From Bradyrhizobium sp. RD5-C2 (GTDB lineage: Bacteria > Pseudomonadota > Alphaproteobacteria > Rhizobiales > Xanthobacteraceae): a stretch of 61,552 bases of DNA. The position numbers and the translations under genes were made by a program. Positions 1 to 8,349 of the stretch are shown in pieces. The stretch is taken from positions 20,574 to 82,125 of the forward strand of contig NZ_BOVL01000020.1 in assembly GCF_019972155.1 (NCBI RefSeq), given 5' to 3'. The first letter of the stretch is position 1; every line of letters begins with the position of its first letter. The notes beneath the pieces are model-generated. The model ran no database searches, had not been told where the DNA came from, and was given only the letters and a program-made list of their open reading frames with translations.

Positions 1-382
1 TCGAGCCGAGATCGCCATTGGCGAGCAGATGCGCGAACGCCCACAGCTTGACGCCCGCCAGCATCGGATGCTTCAGCGTGGTGTAGATGCGGCCGCGGAT
101 ATAGGCGGCCACCACCAGGATCACGGCCGGCAGCATCAGCGCCACCGTGATGTGCTTGAACGCGGTCGGCGGCGTCCAGACGTCGATCCACCCGGTCGCG
201 CGGTAGTGGGCGAAGCCCCAGATGATCAGCGCGAGACCGGCGAACGACACCAGCGAATAGACGCCCTTGTAGGCCCCCTCGCCCATCGCATTCACAATGC
301 CGGCGCGCATCTCGCGCAGGCTGGTCAGCACATGGATACCAAGGAACAGCACGAGACCCAGGATCATGACGAGAAGTCCCAC
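1..382 (-). CDS. NnrU family membrane protein (C-terminus cut by window edge)
   Basis: Reading the minus strand from a GTG at 382 gives an open frame of 127 codons running off the left edge. The start follows GGGAGGAA with a good spacer. The visible protein is hydrophobic, with three or four probable membrane segments, an early IHVLTSLRE stretch and a later LKHPMLAGVKLWAFAHLL stretch, which are typical of the NnrU/MAPEG-like family. NnrU was named from a denitrification locus, but most homologues have no assigned role. The family is about 190-230 residues, so roughly a third to half is missing. The family call is fairly secure; the function is unknown. Confidence 0.8.
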   Translation of the reverse strand, partial: MGLLVMILGLVLFLGIHVLTSLREMRAGIVNAMGEGAYKGVYSLVSFAGLALIIWGFAHYRATGWIDVWTPPTAFKHITVALMLPAVILVVAAYIRGRIYTTLKHPMLAGVKLWAFAHLLANGDLGS

Positions 383-462
383 GATGTTCCTCCCTGATTG
401 ATTGCTGCCCTCGCCTAACATCTTCGCCGGGCGGGTGGCAATGCGCCACGCCGGGTGGCGGG

Positions 463-1071
463 TCACGGATTGCCGGTTGGCTTCGCCAGTTCGCGATTGT
501 CGACATAGCGGATCATGATCGGCCGGCCGGCCAGCGCGCCGCCGAGCCCGCCGGTGAATTTCAGCGGCAGGCAGGCACTGAGCGAGGCGTTGATCGCGTT
601 GAGGTAGATCGTGCGGGTATCCGCCGGGATGCCTCGCGTCGCGAATGTCAGGCGCGGCATGCCGATCATCTCGCCGGTCCGCTTGAAGCTGAAGCGCACC
701 GACATCTGCATGCCCTCGCGCGCATCGTCCGGCGGCGGCGGCGCCCAGCAGGAACGCAGCGCGGCGAACAGATCGCCGATGGTATCGAGATCATGGTCCG
801 GCCTGCGGTACTTCTCGGCCTGCCCCTCGGGCGGCACCGTCAGGATCGTGAGCTGCAGATTTTCGCCGTACGGATAATTGATTTCGGGCAGGCAGGGCCC
901 GTGGTTGAACACGCTGCAATAGGACGGGATGCAGGGCCCATAGTCGAGCACGCTGCAGGGCGTGTGTGCAAACGGCACCGGGTTGGTCTGCTGCCGCTGT
1001 CGCGCGCCGGCAGTGCCCGCGAGGGCAAGGGCCACGGCGATAGCGAGGCAAATGACGACGCGTCGGAACAT
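463..1071 (-). CDS. secreted hypothetical protein, TonB/TolA C-terminal-like
   Basis: A protein of about 202 residues. I place the start at the internal Met 1071 because it begins a clean signal peptide (MFRRVVICLAIAVALALAG, cleavage near AGA), whereas the longer frame adds a non-signal N-terminus. After the signal comes a proline- and cysteine-rich segment with a repeated short pattern (C-S-V-x-D/N-x-G-P-C). The C-terminal half has alternating strands reading FSFKRTGEMIG, then a helix with an ACLPL turn, resembling the TonB/TolA C-terminal fold of small periplasmic proteins in Rhizobiales. No enzyme motif is visible. Role unknown, probably envelope-associated. Confidence 0.6.
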   Translation of the reverse strand: MFRRVVICLAIAVALALAGTAGARQRQQTNPVPFAHTPCSVLDYGPCIPSYCSVFNHGPCLPEINYPYGENLQLTILTVPPEGQAEKYRRPDHDLDTIGDLFAALRSCWAPPPPDDAREGMQMSVRFSFKRTGEMIGMPRLTFATRGIPADTRTIYLNAINASLSACLPLKFTGGLGGALAGRPIMIRYVDNRELAKPTGNP

Positions 1072-1169
1072 GCGGTTGGACCCGGGATGCGTTCCCGTGA
1101 AAATGGTACCGCGGCCGGACCGCGGCAAGCGGGGCCGCGTTCACTTCCTTGCGCTCGCCCCAACCTCGG

Positions 1170-1311
1170 TGTCATCGCCCGGCTCGACCGGGCGATCCAG
1201 TATCCCAGAGACGGCAGTGAGTCACGGAGAAGCCGCGGCGTACTGGGTCCCCCGGTCGTGCCGGGGGACGACACCGAGTATGTGGCGGCGCTACGCCTTC
1301 TTCTTCACGTC
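1170..1311. repeat. intergenic palindromic repeat, copy 1
   Basis: About 140 bp containing two strong hairpins: CGCCCGG/CCGGGCG at the left and CCCCCGG/CCGGGGG around 1252-1268. The reverse complement matches 13153-13306 over nearly the whole length, including the segment between the hairpins (CAGTACGCCGCGGCTTCTCC). The left end lies in the gap after the secreted-protein gene; the right end enters the last codons of prfC. It looks like a REP/RIME-type dispersed element of Bradyrhizobiaceae. The hairpins could terminate transcription in both directions. Confidence 0.75.
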
Positions 1312-2910
1312 CTTGACGTTGGAGAAGGTGATGCCCTCGGCGCGCTCGCGGGTGTAGCCGAGATAGAACTCGTTCTTGGCCATGAACACCGGATCGCCGT
1401 CGACATCGTCGGCGATGCCGGAATTGTTGGCGGCGACGAAGGCCTCCAGCTTCTTGCGGTCGTCGGACGAGATCCAGCGCGCCAGCGAGAACTCCGAGAT
1501 CTCGAACTCGACCGGCAGCGAATATTCGGCATCGAGCCGCGCCTTCAGCACGTCGAGCTGCAGCGGACCGACCACGCCGACCAGCGCCGGCGCACCGTCG
1601 CGTGGACGGAACACCTGCACGACGCCCTCCTCCGACATCTGCTGCAAGGCTTCCTTCAGCTTCTTCGCCTTCATCGCATCGGTCAGGCGGACGCGGCGGA
1701 CGATTTCCGGCGCGAAGCTCGGCACACCGACGAAGGTCAGATCCTCGCCCTCGGTCAGGGTGTCGCCGATCCGCAACGTGCCGTGGTTGGGAATGCCGAC
1801 GACGTCGCCGGCAAACGCCTCGTCCGCCACCGAGCGGTCCTGCGCGAAGAAGAATTGCGGGCTCGACAGGCTCATGTTCTTGCCTGTTCGTACCAGCTTG
1901 GCCTTCATGCCGCGGGTGAGTTTTCCGGAGCACAGCCGGGCGAACGCGATGCGGTCGCGGTGGTTCGGATCCATGTTGGCCTGGATCTTGAACACGAACG
2001 CGCTCATGCGCGGCTCTGCCGCCTCGACCTTGCGCAGATCGGAATCCTGCGCACGCGGCGCCGGCGCGAACTTGCCGAGGCCCTCGAGTAAGTCACCGAC
2101 GCCGAAATTGCGCAGCGCGCTGCCGAAATAGACCGGCGTCAGATGGCCCTCGCTGAATGCCGCGAGCTCGAACGGCTTGCAGGCTTCGGACGCGAGCGCG
2201 AGCTCATCCCTGACCTCGGCGACGTCGAGATTGGGGTTGCGCTTGCCGAGATCGGCGATGTCGATCTGCTCGGTGGCGCCGGTCTTGGCGCCGCCGCCCT
2301 CGAGCAGCCGCACGCCGCCATTGACGACGTCATAGGTGCCGAGGAAGTCGCGGCCGCGGCCGACCGGCCAGGTCATCGGCGTGGTGTCGAGCGCCAGCGT
2401 CTTCTCGATCTCGTCGAGCAGATCGAACGTGTCGCGGCTCTCGCGGTCCATCTTGTTGATGAAGGTGATGATCGGGATGTCGCGCAACCGGCACACCTCG
2501 AACAGCTTGCGCGTGCGCGCCTCGATGCCCTTGGCGGCGTCGATCACCATGACCGCGGAATCGACCGCGGTCAGTGTGCGGTAGGTATCTTCCGAGAAGT
2601 CCTCGTGGCCCGGCGTGTCCAGCAGGTTGAACACCAGATCGTTGAACTCGAAGGTCATCACCGAGGTGACGACAGAGATGCCGCGCTCGCGCTCGATCTT
2701 CATCCAGTCCGAGCGCGTGTTGCGCCGCTCGCCCTTGGCCTTGACCTGGCCCGCGAGGTTGATGGCGCCGCCGAACAGCAGCAGCTTTTCCGTCAGCGTG
2801 GTCTTGCCGGCGTCCGGGTGCGAGATGATCGCGAAGGTGCGCCGTCGCGCCACTTCCTCGGAAAGCGGCGAGCGGGACGGCGATTCGGCTGAAACTGAGA
2901 TGTCGGACAT
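1291..2910 (-). CDS. prfC: peptide chain release factor 3
   Basis: A 539-residue translational GTPase that recycles RF1/RF2 from the ribosome after peptide release. The start at 2910 gives the family N-terminus; upstream in-frame codons are discarded. G1 P-loop is SHPDAGKTT (residues 30-38), G3 is DTPGHEDFSEDT, and G4 is NKMDRE, all intact. The characteristic RF3 G-domain run ERGISVVTSVMTFEF is present, followed by domains II and III. Length matches the family (about 525-540). The last few codons (DVKKKA then stop) fall inside the dispersed repeat at 1170-1311. Cytoplasmic; monocistronic in this context. Confidence 0.97.
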   Translation of the reverse strand: MSDISVSAESPSRSPLSEEVARRRTFAIISHPDAGKTTLTEKLLLFGGAINLAGQVKAKGERRNTRSDWMKIERERGISVVTSVMTFEFNDLVFNLLDTPGHEDFSEDTYRTLTAVDSAVMVIDAAKGIEARTRKLFEVCRLRDIPIITFINKMDRESRDTFDLLDEIEKTLALDTTPMTWPVGRGRDFLGTYDVVNGGVRLLEGGGAKTGATEQIDIADLGKRNPNLDVAEVRDELALASEACKPFELAAFSEGHLTPVYFGSALRNFGVGDLLEGLGKFAPAPRAQDSDLRKVEAAEPRMSAFVFKIQANMDPNHRDRIAFARLCSGKLTRGMKAKLVRTGKNMSLSSPQFFFAQDRSVADEAFAGDVVGIPNHGTLRIGDTLTEGEDLTFVGVPSFAPEIVRRVRLTDAMKAKKLKEALQQMSEEGVVQVFRPRDGAPALVGVVGPLQLDVLKARLDAEYSLPVEFEISEFSLARWISSDDRKKLEAFVAANNSGIADDVDGDPVFMAKNEFYLGYTRERAEGITFSNVKDVKKKA

Positions 2911-2997
2911 GGCGGGGCAGCGTTTGGCAGGGAAAACGGGCGCAATCAAGGGCGTTTTGTCGCAATGCGGAATGGCCGCACCACCCACATATAAGCA

Positions 2998-3060
2998 CGG
3001 GAAAGACGACCTTTTCCTCACCATACCATCCGCGGGGACGACCCTGCCTTATCTGGAGGG
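2998..3060 (+). promoter_or_regulatory. guanidine-II (mini-ykkC) riboswitch
   Basis: Two hairpins, each with an ACGA loop, lie in the leader of the guanidinium exporter gene. Hairpin 1 (2998-3018) has its ACGA at 3006-3009 and a GGGAAAG/CTTTTCC stem with one extra C. Hairpin 2 (3032-3047) is GCGGGG-ACGA-CCCTGC with six pairs. Paired ACGR-loop hairpins are the defining feature of guanidine-II riboswitches, and gdx/sugE is their classic target. The CCCT of hairpin 2 can also pair with the AGGG of the ribosome site (3055-3060). A likely model is that guanidinium stabilises hairpin 2 and frees the site for translation. Identification is by pattern; the switching model is inference. Confidence 0.88.
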
Positions 3061-3066
3061 TTCGTT

Positions 3067-3381
3067 ATGGCTTGGGCCATTCTGTTCACCGCAGGCCTGC
3101 TCGAGATCGGCTGGGCGATCGGGCTGAAATATACCGAGGGTTTCTCGCGGCTGGTGCCGTCGGTGCTGACGCTCGCGGCGATGGCCGGCAGCGTGATCCT
3201 GCTCGGCATCGCGCTGAAGACGCTGCCGATTGGAACCGCCTACGCGGTCTGGACCGGGATCGGCGCGGTCGGCACCGCGGCGCTCGGCATCATCCTGCTC
3301 GGTGAACCCGCGACCGCGATGCGGCTGGCCAGCATCGGGCTGATCGTGTCCGGCATCGTCGGCTTGAAGCTGGTCGGGTAA
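3067..3381 (+). CDS. gdx: SMR family guanidinium exporter (SugE/Gdx)
   Basis: A 104-residue protein with four membrane helices, the standard small-multidrug-resistance size. It has the first-helix glutamate (LLEIGWAIGLKY) that binds the cation in this family, the helix-3 YAVWTGIGAVG signature and a C-terminal GLIVSGIVGLKL helix. The W-A-I-G-L-K-Y-T-E pattern after the glutamate is of the SugE/Gdx subtype rather than EmrE. It works as an antiparallel dimer in the inner membrane, exchanging guanidinium for protons. The ATG follows GGAGGG with a 6-nt spacer and is preceded by the guanidine-II riboswitch, which supports the substrate. Its stop codon directly abuts the convergent pit stop codon. 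Confidence 0.95.
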   Translation: MAWAILFTAGLLEIGWAIGLKYTEGFSRLVPSVLTLAAMAGSVILLGIALKTLPIGTAYAVWTGIGAVGTAALGIILLGEPATAMRLASIGLIVSGIVGLKLVG

Positions 3382-4386
3382 TTATCTGAGAACCTGCACC
3401 GCCCAATAGGTCGCGGCCGCAACCGCGGCCGAGGCCGGGATCGTGATCACCCAAGCGTAGACGATCGAGCTCGCCACGTTCCAGCGCACGGCGGACAGCC
3501 GCCGTGCCGCGCCGACGCCGACGATGGCGCCGGTGATGGTGTGGGTGGTCGATACCGGGACCCCGAGATAGGTCGCGATGAACAGCGTGGCGGCGCCGCC
3601 GGTCTCGGCGCAAAAGCCCTGCATCGGCGTCAGCTTGGTGATCCGCAGCCCCATGGTGCGCACGATCCGCCAGCCCCCCATCAGCGTGCCCAGCGCCATC
3701 GCGCTCTGGCAGGCCAGCACCACCCAGAACGGAATCTCGAACGTGTCGCCGAGATGGCCCTGCGAGTAGAGCAGCACGGCGATGATGCCCATGGTCTTCT
3801 GCGCGTCGTTGCCGCCATGGCCGAGCGAATAGAGCGACGCCGAGGCGAATTGCAGTATCCGGAAGGCGCGATCGACGGCGAATGGCGTCGAGCGCACCGA
3901 GAGCCAGGACACGATCGCAACCAGCACCAGCGCCAGCAGGAAGCCGACCAGCGGCGACAGCACGATGGCGAGCAAGGTCTTGGTGAGCCCGCTCCACACC
4001 GCCGCCGAGATGCCCGCCTTGGCCATGCCGGCGCCGACCAGGCCGCCGATCAGTGCGTGCGAGCTCGACGAGGGAATGCCGAGCGCCCAGGTGATCACGT
4101 TCCAGACGATCGCGCCGACCAGCGCGGCGAAGATCACGGTGGCGTCCACCACCGACGGGTCGATGATCCCGGTGCCGATGGTGTTGGCGACGTGCAGGCC
4201 GAACACCGCGAAGGCGACGAAGTTGAAGAACGCTGCCCAGAACACCGCATATTGCGGCCGCAACACGCGGGTCGAGACGATGGTCGCGATCGAGTTCGCG
4301 GCATCGTGCAGGCCGTTCAGGAAGTCGAACAGCAGCGCGACCGCGATCAGGATGGTCAGGACCGGAAGACCCAGCGTGGTGTCCAC
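3382..4386 (-). CDS. pit: low-affinity inorganic phosphate transporter Pit
   Basis: A 334-residue membrane protein of the PiT family, phosphate:proton symporters. It carries the two family repeats with signatures DFLNGLHDAANSIATIVSTR near the N-terminus and GGNDAQKTMGI in the middle, plus paired GIPSSSSHALIGG and GVPVSTTHTITGA motifs. I start it at GTG 4386, because the longer frame adds about 97 arginine-rich residues unlike any Pit protein. It lies 14 nt downstream of the DUF47 gene on the same strand, the standard orfA-pit arrangement of rhizobia. Confidence 0.95.
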   Translation of the reverse strand: MDTTLGLPVLTILIAVALLFDFLNGLHDAANSIATIVSTRVLRPQYAVFWAAFFNFVAFAVFGLHVANTIGTGIIDPSVVDATVIFAALVGAIVWNVITWALGIPSSSSHALIGGLVGAGMAKAGISAAVWSGLTKTLLAIVLSPLVGFLLALVLVAIVSWLSVRSTPFAVDRAFRILQFASASLYSLGHGGNDAQKTMGIIAVLLYSQGHLGDTFEIPFWVVLACQSAMALGTLMGGWRIVRTMGLRITKLTPMQGFCAETGGAATLFIATYLGVPVSTTHTITGAIVGVGAARRLSAVRWNVASSIVYAWVITIPASAAVAAATYWAVQVLR

Positions 4387-4400
4387 GTGATGTCCCCGAC

Positions 4401-5045
4401 CTACACTTGCTCGATGACGATGGAGTTGATCTCGTTGGCGACGTCGTCGAAGCGGTCGGCCACCTTCTCGAGGTGATCGTAGATCTCCGCGCCGACGATG
4501 AAGTCCATCGCGTTGGCGTTGCGGTGCTTCAGGAACAATTCCTTGAGCCCGATATCCTGGAGATCGTCGACTCGGCCCTCGAGCTTGGTCAGCTCCTCGG
4601 TGATCTGGGTCAGCATCGAGACGTTCTGGCCGATCGCCTGCAACAGCGGCAGCGCGCGGATGACCAGATTGGCGCATTCGACGATCAGGCCGCCCATCTC
4701 GCGCATCGGCGGCTCGAACTCGCGCACCTCGAACAGCATGACGGCTTTGGCGGTCGCCTGCATCTGGTCGACCGCGTCGTCCATCGCGGTGATCAGGTTC
4801 TTGATGTCGCCGCGGTCGAACGGGGTGATGAAGGTGCGGCGAACCGCGGTCAGGACCTCGCGGGTAACGCTATCGGCGTCGTTCTCGAACTGGTTGACGC
4901 GCTGGCAGAAGACCGGGGTCTCCTCGCCGCCCTTCAGCATGTCCTGCAGCGCCAGCGCGCATTTTACCGAGGTCTGGGCGTGTCGGGCGAACAGCTCGAA
5001 GAACCGCTCTTCCTTGGGCAGAAAGGCGCGAAACCAGCGCAGCAT
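4401..5045 (-). CDS. DUF47 family PhoU-like Pit accessory protein
   Basis: A 214-residue helical protein beginning MLRWFRAFLPKEERFF, the hallmark of the DUF47/TIGR00153 family, distant relatives of PhoU. It consists almost entirely of amphipathic helices, with the D-x-x-D-x-x-T type metal-binding segments of the family (FENDADSVTREV; TAMDDAVDQM; EKVADRFDDVANEI). In Sinorhizobium meliloti the equivalent orfA is co-transcribed with pit. It is first in the operon; a PHO box lies 39-56 nt upstream of its ATG. Probably a cytoplasmic regulator of Pit. Confidence 0.93.
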   Translation of the reverse strand: MLRWFRAFLPKEERFFELFARHAQTSVKCALALQDMLKGGEETPVFCQRVNQFENDADSVTREVLTAVRRTFITPFDRGDIKNLITAMDDAVDQMQATAKAVMLFEVREFEPPMREMGGLIVECANLVIRALPLLQAIGQNVSMLTQITEELTKLEGRVDDLQDIGLKELFLKHRNANAMDFIVGAEIYDHLEKVADRFDDVANEINSIVIEQV

Positions 5046-5083
5046 GTCTCTATTCCATCATTCAGGGACAGCCCTTTTAGCGA

Positions 5084-5101
5084 CTGTCACAGAACTGTCA
5101 T
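5084..5101 (+). promoter_or_regulatory. PHO box (PhoB site) upstream of the DUF47-pit operon
   Basis: Two direct heptamers, CTGTCAC (5084-5090) and CTGTCAT (5095-5101), are separated by four bases (AGAA), the exact 7-4-7 architecture of the rhizobial PHO box. The box sits 39-56 nt upstream of the DUF47 start codon and reads on the opposite strand to the operon. In S. meliloti, orfA-pit is repressed by PhoB under phosphate limitation. A PHO box overlapping the promoter fits such repression. Pattern seen directly; sense of regulation inferred. Confidence 0.85.
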
Positions 5102-5190
5102 AGAGCATCTGCCTGGGAAAATACCCCGACCGACCGCCCCAATGGGCGGTCGTCCACCGCTAAAGTCGGCCGAAAATCGCGTGCCCTGCC

Positions 5191-6159
5191 CTACAGCGAC
5201 CGCCGCAGCAGGTGGGCCAGCTCGCCGACCAAGCCGCGCCGGAACAGCAGCACGCAGGCCACGAAGATCACGCCCTGGATCACCGTCACCCACTGGCCGA
5301 AACCGGCGAGATATTGCTGCATGGCGATGATCACGAACGCGCCGACCACCGGGCCGAAGATGGTGCCGAGGCCGCCGACCAGCGTCATCAGCACGATCTC
5401 ACCGGACATCGACCAGTGCACGTCGGTGAGCGAGGCATTCTGCGCCACGAACACCTTCAGCGAGCCGGCAAAGCCCGCCAGCGTGCCCGACAGGATGTAG
5501 GCCAGCATCTTGTACTGGTCGGTCTTGTAGCCGAGCGAGATCGCGCGCGGCTCGTTCTCCCGGATCGCCTTCAGCACCTCGCCGAACGGCGAGTTGATGG
5601 TGCGGTAGATCAGCAGGAAGCCGCCGAGGAATCCGGCCAGCACGACGTAGTACAGCACCGTCGGCTTCGACAGGTCGAAGATCCCGAACAGGTGCCCCTG
5701 CGGAATGCCCTGAATGCCGTCTTCACCGTGGGTGAACGGCGCCTGCAGATAGAGGAAGTAAAGCAGCTGCGACAGCGCCAGCGTGATCATCGAGAAATAG
5801 ATGCCTTGCCGCTTGATCGAGATGAAGCCGGTGACGAGGCCGAGCAAGGCCGCCGCGGCGGTGCCGGCGACGATTCCGAGCTCCGGCGGCAGCCCCCACA
5901 CCTTCAGCGCATGCGCCGAGACGTAGCCGGCGGTGCCGAGGAACATGGCGTGGCCGAACGAGAGCAGGCCGCCATAGCCGATCAGAAGGTTGAAGGCGCA
6001 GGCCAGCAGCGCAAAGCACAGCGCCTGCATCACGAAGAAGGGATAGATCCCCGTGAACGGCACCACGGCCAGCAGCACGGCCATCACGGCGAATACGATC
6101 ATCTCGTCGCGCATCGCGCGCGGCGTCACCGGAAGTGTATCGTCGGTCAATGCTGACAT
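5191..6159 (-). CDS. livM: branched-chain amino acid ABC transporter permease LivM
   Basis: A 322-residue inner-membrane permease with about 9-10 hydrophobic helices. It has the LivM signature LLIGYGGLLSFGHAMFLG early, ISIKRQGIYFSMITLAL in the middle, and the cytoplasmic coupling segment AIRENEPRAISLGY followed by GTLAGFAGSLKV. It is last in the transcribed order livG-livF-binding protein-livH-livM and begins 1 nt after the livH stop. Substrates of this family include branched-chain amino acids, urea and aromatic acids. The particular substrate cannot be read from sequence. Confidence 0.93.
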   Translation of the reverse strand: MSALTDDTLPVTPRAMRDEMIVFAVMAVLLAVVPFTGIYPFFVMQALCFALLACAFNLLIGYGGLLSFGHAMFLGTAGYVSAHALKVWGLPPELGIVAGTAAAALLGLVTGFISIKRQGIYFSMITLALSQLLYFLYLQAPFTHGEDGIQGIPQGHLFGIFDLSKPTVLYYVVLAGFLGGFLLIYRTINSPFGEVLKAIRENEPRAISLGYKTDQYKMLAYILSGTLAGFAGSLKVFVAQNASLTDVHWSMSGEIVLMTLVGGLGTIFGPVVGAFVIIAMQQYLAGFGQWVTVIQGVIFVACVLLFRRGLVGELAHLLRRSL

Positions 6160-6160
6160 A

Positions 6161-7024
6161 TCAGGCCGCCCGTCCCGTCAGTCCCGTTGGCTTCACCAGC
6201 AACACCACCACCATCAGGACAAACACCACGGTGTTGGAGGCCTCGGGATAAAAATACTTGGTCAGTCCCTCGATCACGCCGAGCGCGAAGCCGGTGATGA
6301 TCGAGCCCATGATCGAGCCCATGCCGCCGATCACGACCACCGCGAACACCACGATGATGAGATCGGCGCCCATCAGCGGGCGGACCTGGTTGATCGGCGC
6401 CGACAGCACGCCGGCGAGCGCGGCAAGACCGACGCCGAGCCCGTAGGTCAGCGTGATCATGCGCGGCACGTTGATGCCGAAGGCCCGCACCAGCGTCGGG
6501 TTCTCGGTGGCCGCGCGCAAGTAAGCACCGAGCTGCGTCTTCTCGATCAGGAACCAGGTGGCAAGGCACACCACCAGCGAGAAGATCACGACCCAGCCGC
6601 GATAGATCGGCAGGAACATGAAGCCGAGATTGACGCCGCCCTTGAGCTGATCCGGGATCGAGTAAGGCAGGCCCGAGGAGCCGAAATAGTTCTGGAACAC
6701 GCCCTGCACGATCAGCGCGATGCCGAAGGTCAGCAGCAGTCCATAGAGATGGTCGAGGCCGGCGAGCCATTGCAGCATGGTCCGCTCGAGGATCATGCCG
6801 AAAATGCCGACGATGACGGGTGCGATGAGCAGCGCCCACCAGTAGTTGATGCCGCCCAGGTTGAGCAGGAAATACGCCACGAAGGCGCCCATCATGTAGA
6901 GCGCGCCGTGCGCGAAATTGATGATGTTGAGCATGCCGAAGATGACGGCGAGCCCCAGACTGAGCAGCGCGTAGAACGAGCCGTTGATCAGTCCCACCAG
7001 AAGCTGTGCGTAGAGAGCCTGCAT
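6161..7024 (-). CDS. livH: branched-chain amino acid ABC transporter permease LivH
   Basis: A 287-residue integral membrane protein with about eight helices. LivH-type features are GLINGSFYALLSLGLAVIFG at the N-terminus, IINFAHGALYMMGAFVAY next, and the EAA-like loop RAATENPTLVRAFGINVPR near residue 200 that contacts the ATPases. It forms the permease heterodimer with LivM. It is sandwiched between the binding-protein gene and livM, almost touching the latter. Length is typical of the family (about 290). Confidence 0.93.
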   Translation of the reverse strand: MQALYAQLLVGLINGSFYALLSLGLAVIFGMLNIINFAHGALYMMGAFVAYFLLNLGGINYWWALLIAPVIVGIFGMILERTMLQWLAGLDHLYGLLLTFGIALIVQGVFQNYFGSSGLPYSIPDQLKGGVNLGFMFLPIYRGWVVIFSLVVCLATWFLIEKTQLGAYLRAATENPTLVRAFGINVPRMITLTYGLGVGLAALAGVLSAPINQVRPLMGADLIIVVFAVVVIGGMGSIMGSIITGFALGVIEGLTKYFYPEASNTVVFVLMVVVLLVKPTGLTGRAA

Positions 7025-7088
7025 CGAATGAGCTTTCGCTGGATAGATGAAGCCCGCCGGCCACGCCCATGGCCGGCGGGCATGATCG

Positions 7089-8309
7089 TTACTTCTTCAG
7101 GAGCGCACAGGTGCTCTTGTCGAGCGGCGTGAAGGCCTGGTTGCCCGGCACGGTGCCGACCAGCTTGTAGAAGTCCCAGGGTCCCTTGGACTCCGAGGGC
7201 TTCTTCACCTCGAACAGATAGGCGTCGTGGGTGACGCGGCCGTTGGCCTCGACCTCGCCCTTGCCGAACAGCGGATCGTCGGTCGGGATGGTCTTCATCT
7301 TCGCGACCACCTTGGCGCCGTCATGCGGATTGCCACCGAGCGCTTCCAGTGCCTTGAAGTAATGCAGCAGGCCCGCATAGACGCCCGCCTGCACCATGGT
7401 CGGGGGAGCGCCGCTCTTCATCTTCTCCGAGAAGCGCTTCGAGAAGGCGCGGGTCTTGTCGTTCAAGTCCCAGTAGAACGTCTCGGTGAAGTTGAGGCCC
7501 TGCGCGGTCTCGAGCCCGATCGCCTTGACGTCGGTGAGGAACAGCAGCAGCGCCGCGAGCTTCTGGCCGCCCTTGACGATGCCGAACTCGGCAGCCTGCT
7601 TGATCGAGTTGGTGGTGTCGCCGCCGGCATTGGCGAGACCGATGATCTTGGCCTTGGAGGCCTGCGCCTGCAGCAGGAACGAGGAGAAGTCAGCGGTGTT
7701 GAGCGGATGCTTGACGCCACCGACCACCTTGCCGCCATTGGCGGTGATGACCGCGGTGGTGTCGCGCTCCAGCGCCGCGCCGAACGCGTAGTCCGCGGTC
7801 AGGAAGAACCAGGTGTCCCCGCCCGCCTTCACCAGCGCCTGGCCGGTGGCGTGCGCCAGCATGTAGGTATCGTAGGTCCAGTGCACCGTGTTCGGCGTGC
7901 ACTGCGCGTTGGTGAGGTCAGAGGTCGCGGCGCCCGAATTGATGTAGACGCCGTTCTTCTCCTTCACGACGTTGTTGACCGCGAGCGCGACACCGGAATT
8001 CGGCACGTCGACGATGGTGTCGACCTTGTCGACGTCGAACCACTGGCGGGCAATGGTGGTGCCGATGTCGGGCTTGTTCTGGTGATCGCCGGAGATCAGG
8101 TCGATGGTCCAGCCCTTGGCCTTGAGGCCGGAATCCTCGATCGCCATCTGCGCCGCCAGCGTCGAGCCGGGGCCCGCGAGGTCGGCATAGAGGCCGGACT
8201 GATCGGACAACACGCCGATCTTGACCGTCTTGTCGTCAGCGGAGGCGACACTTGCAACGGAGAGCACCATCGCGGTGCCGAGCAGCAGCGCAGAAATCGT
8301 ATTCTTCAT
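7089..8309 (-). CDS. periplasmic substrate-binding protein of Liv-type ABC transporter
   Basis: A 406-residue type I periplasmic binding protein. Residues 1-24 are a Sec signal peptide (KNTISALLLGTAMVLSVASV, cleaved after ASA). The mature N-terminus VKIGVLSDQSGLYADLAG is the Leu/Ile/Val-binding family start, followed by LAAQMAIED. The SNTKVDTIVDVP-like hinge and the DTWFFLTADYAFG ligand-lobe segment are typical of the Bradyrhizobium subgroup that often binds aromatic or other non-BCAA substrates, so specificity is open. It lies between livF and livH in the same operon. Two cysteines near residue 136 and at the C-terminus (CALLKK) may form a disulfide. Confidence 0.9.
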   Translation of the reverse strand: MKNTISALLLGTAMVLSVASVASADDKTVKIGVLSDQSGLYADLAGPGSTLAAQMAIEDSGLKAKGWTIDLISGDHQNKPDIGTTIARQWFDVDKVDTIVDVPNSGVALAVNNVVKEKNGVYINSGAATSDLTNAQCTPNTVHWTYDTYMLAHATGQALVKAGGDTWFFLTADYAFGAALERDTTAVITANGGKVVGGVKHPLNTADFSSFLLQAQASKAKIIGLANAGGDTTNSIKQAAEFGIVKGGQKLAALLLFLTDVKAIGLETAQGLNFTETFYWDLNDKTRAFSKRFSEKMKSGAPPTMVQAGVYAGLLHYFKALEALGGNPHDGAKVVAKMKTIPTDDPLFGKGEVEANGRVTHDAYLFEVKKPSESKGPWDFYKLVGTVPGNQAFTPLDKSTCALLKK

Positions 8310-8349
8310 AGGGTATTCCCTCGTCCTAAATTTTCTGGCTCGGGCGACT

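Noticed and set aside
793..2091. Plus-strand frame of 432 codons opposite prfC
   Set aside because: Mirror of prfC and the secreted protein gene in the same high-G+C DNA. The prfC reading has full G-domain motifs; this one has none.
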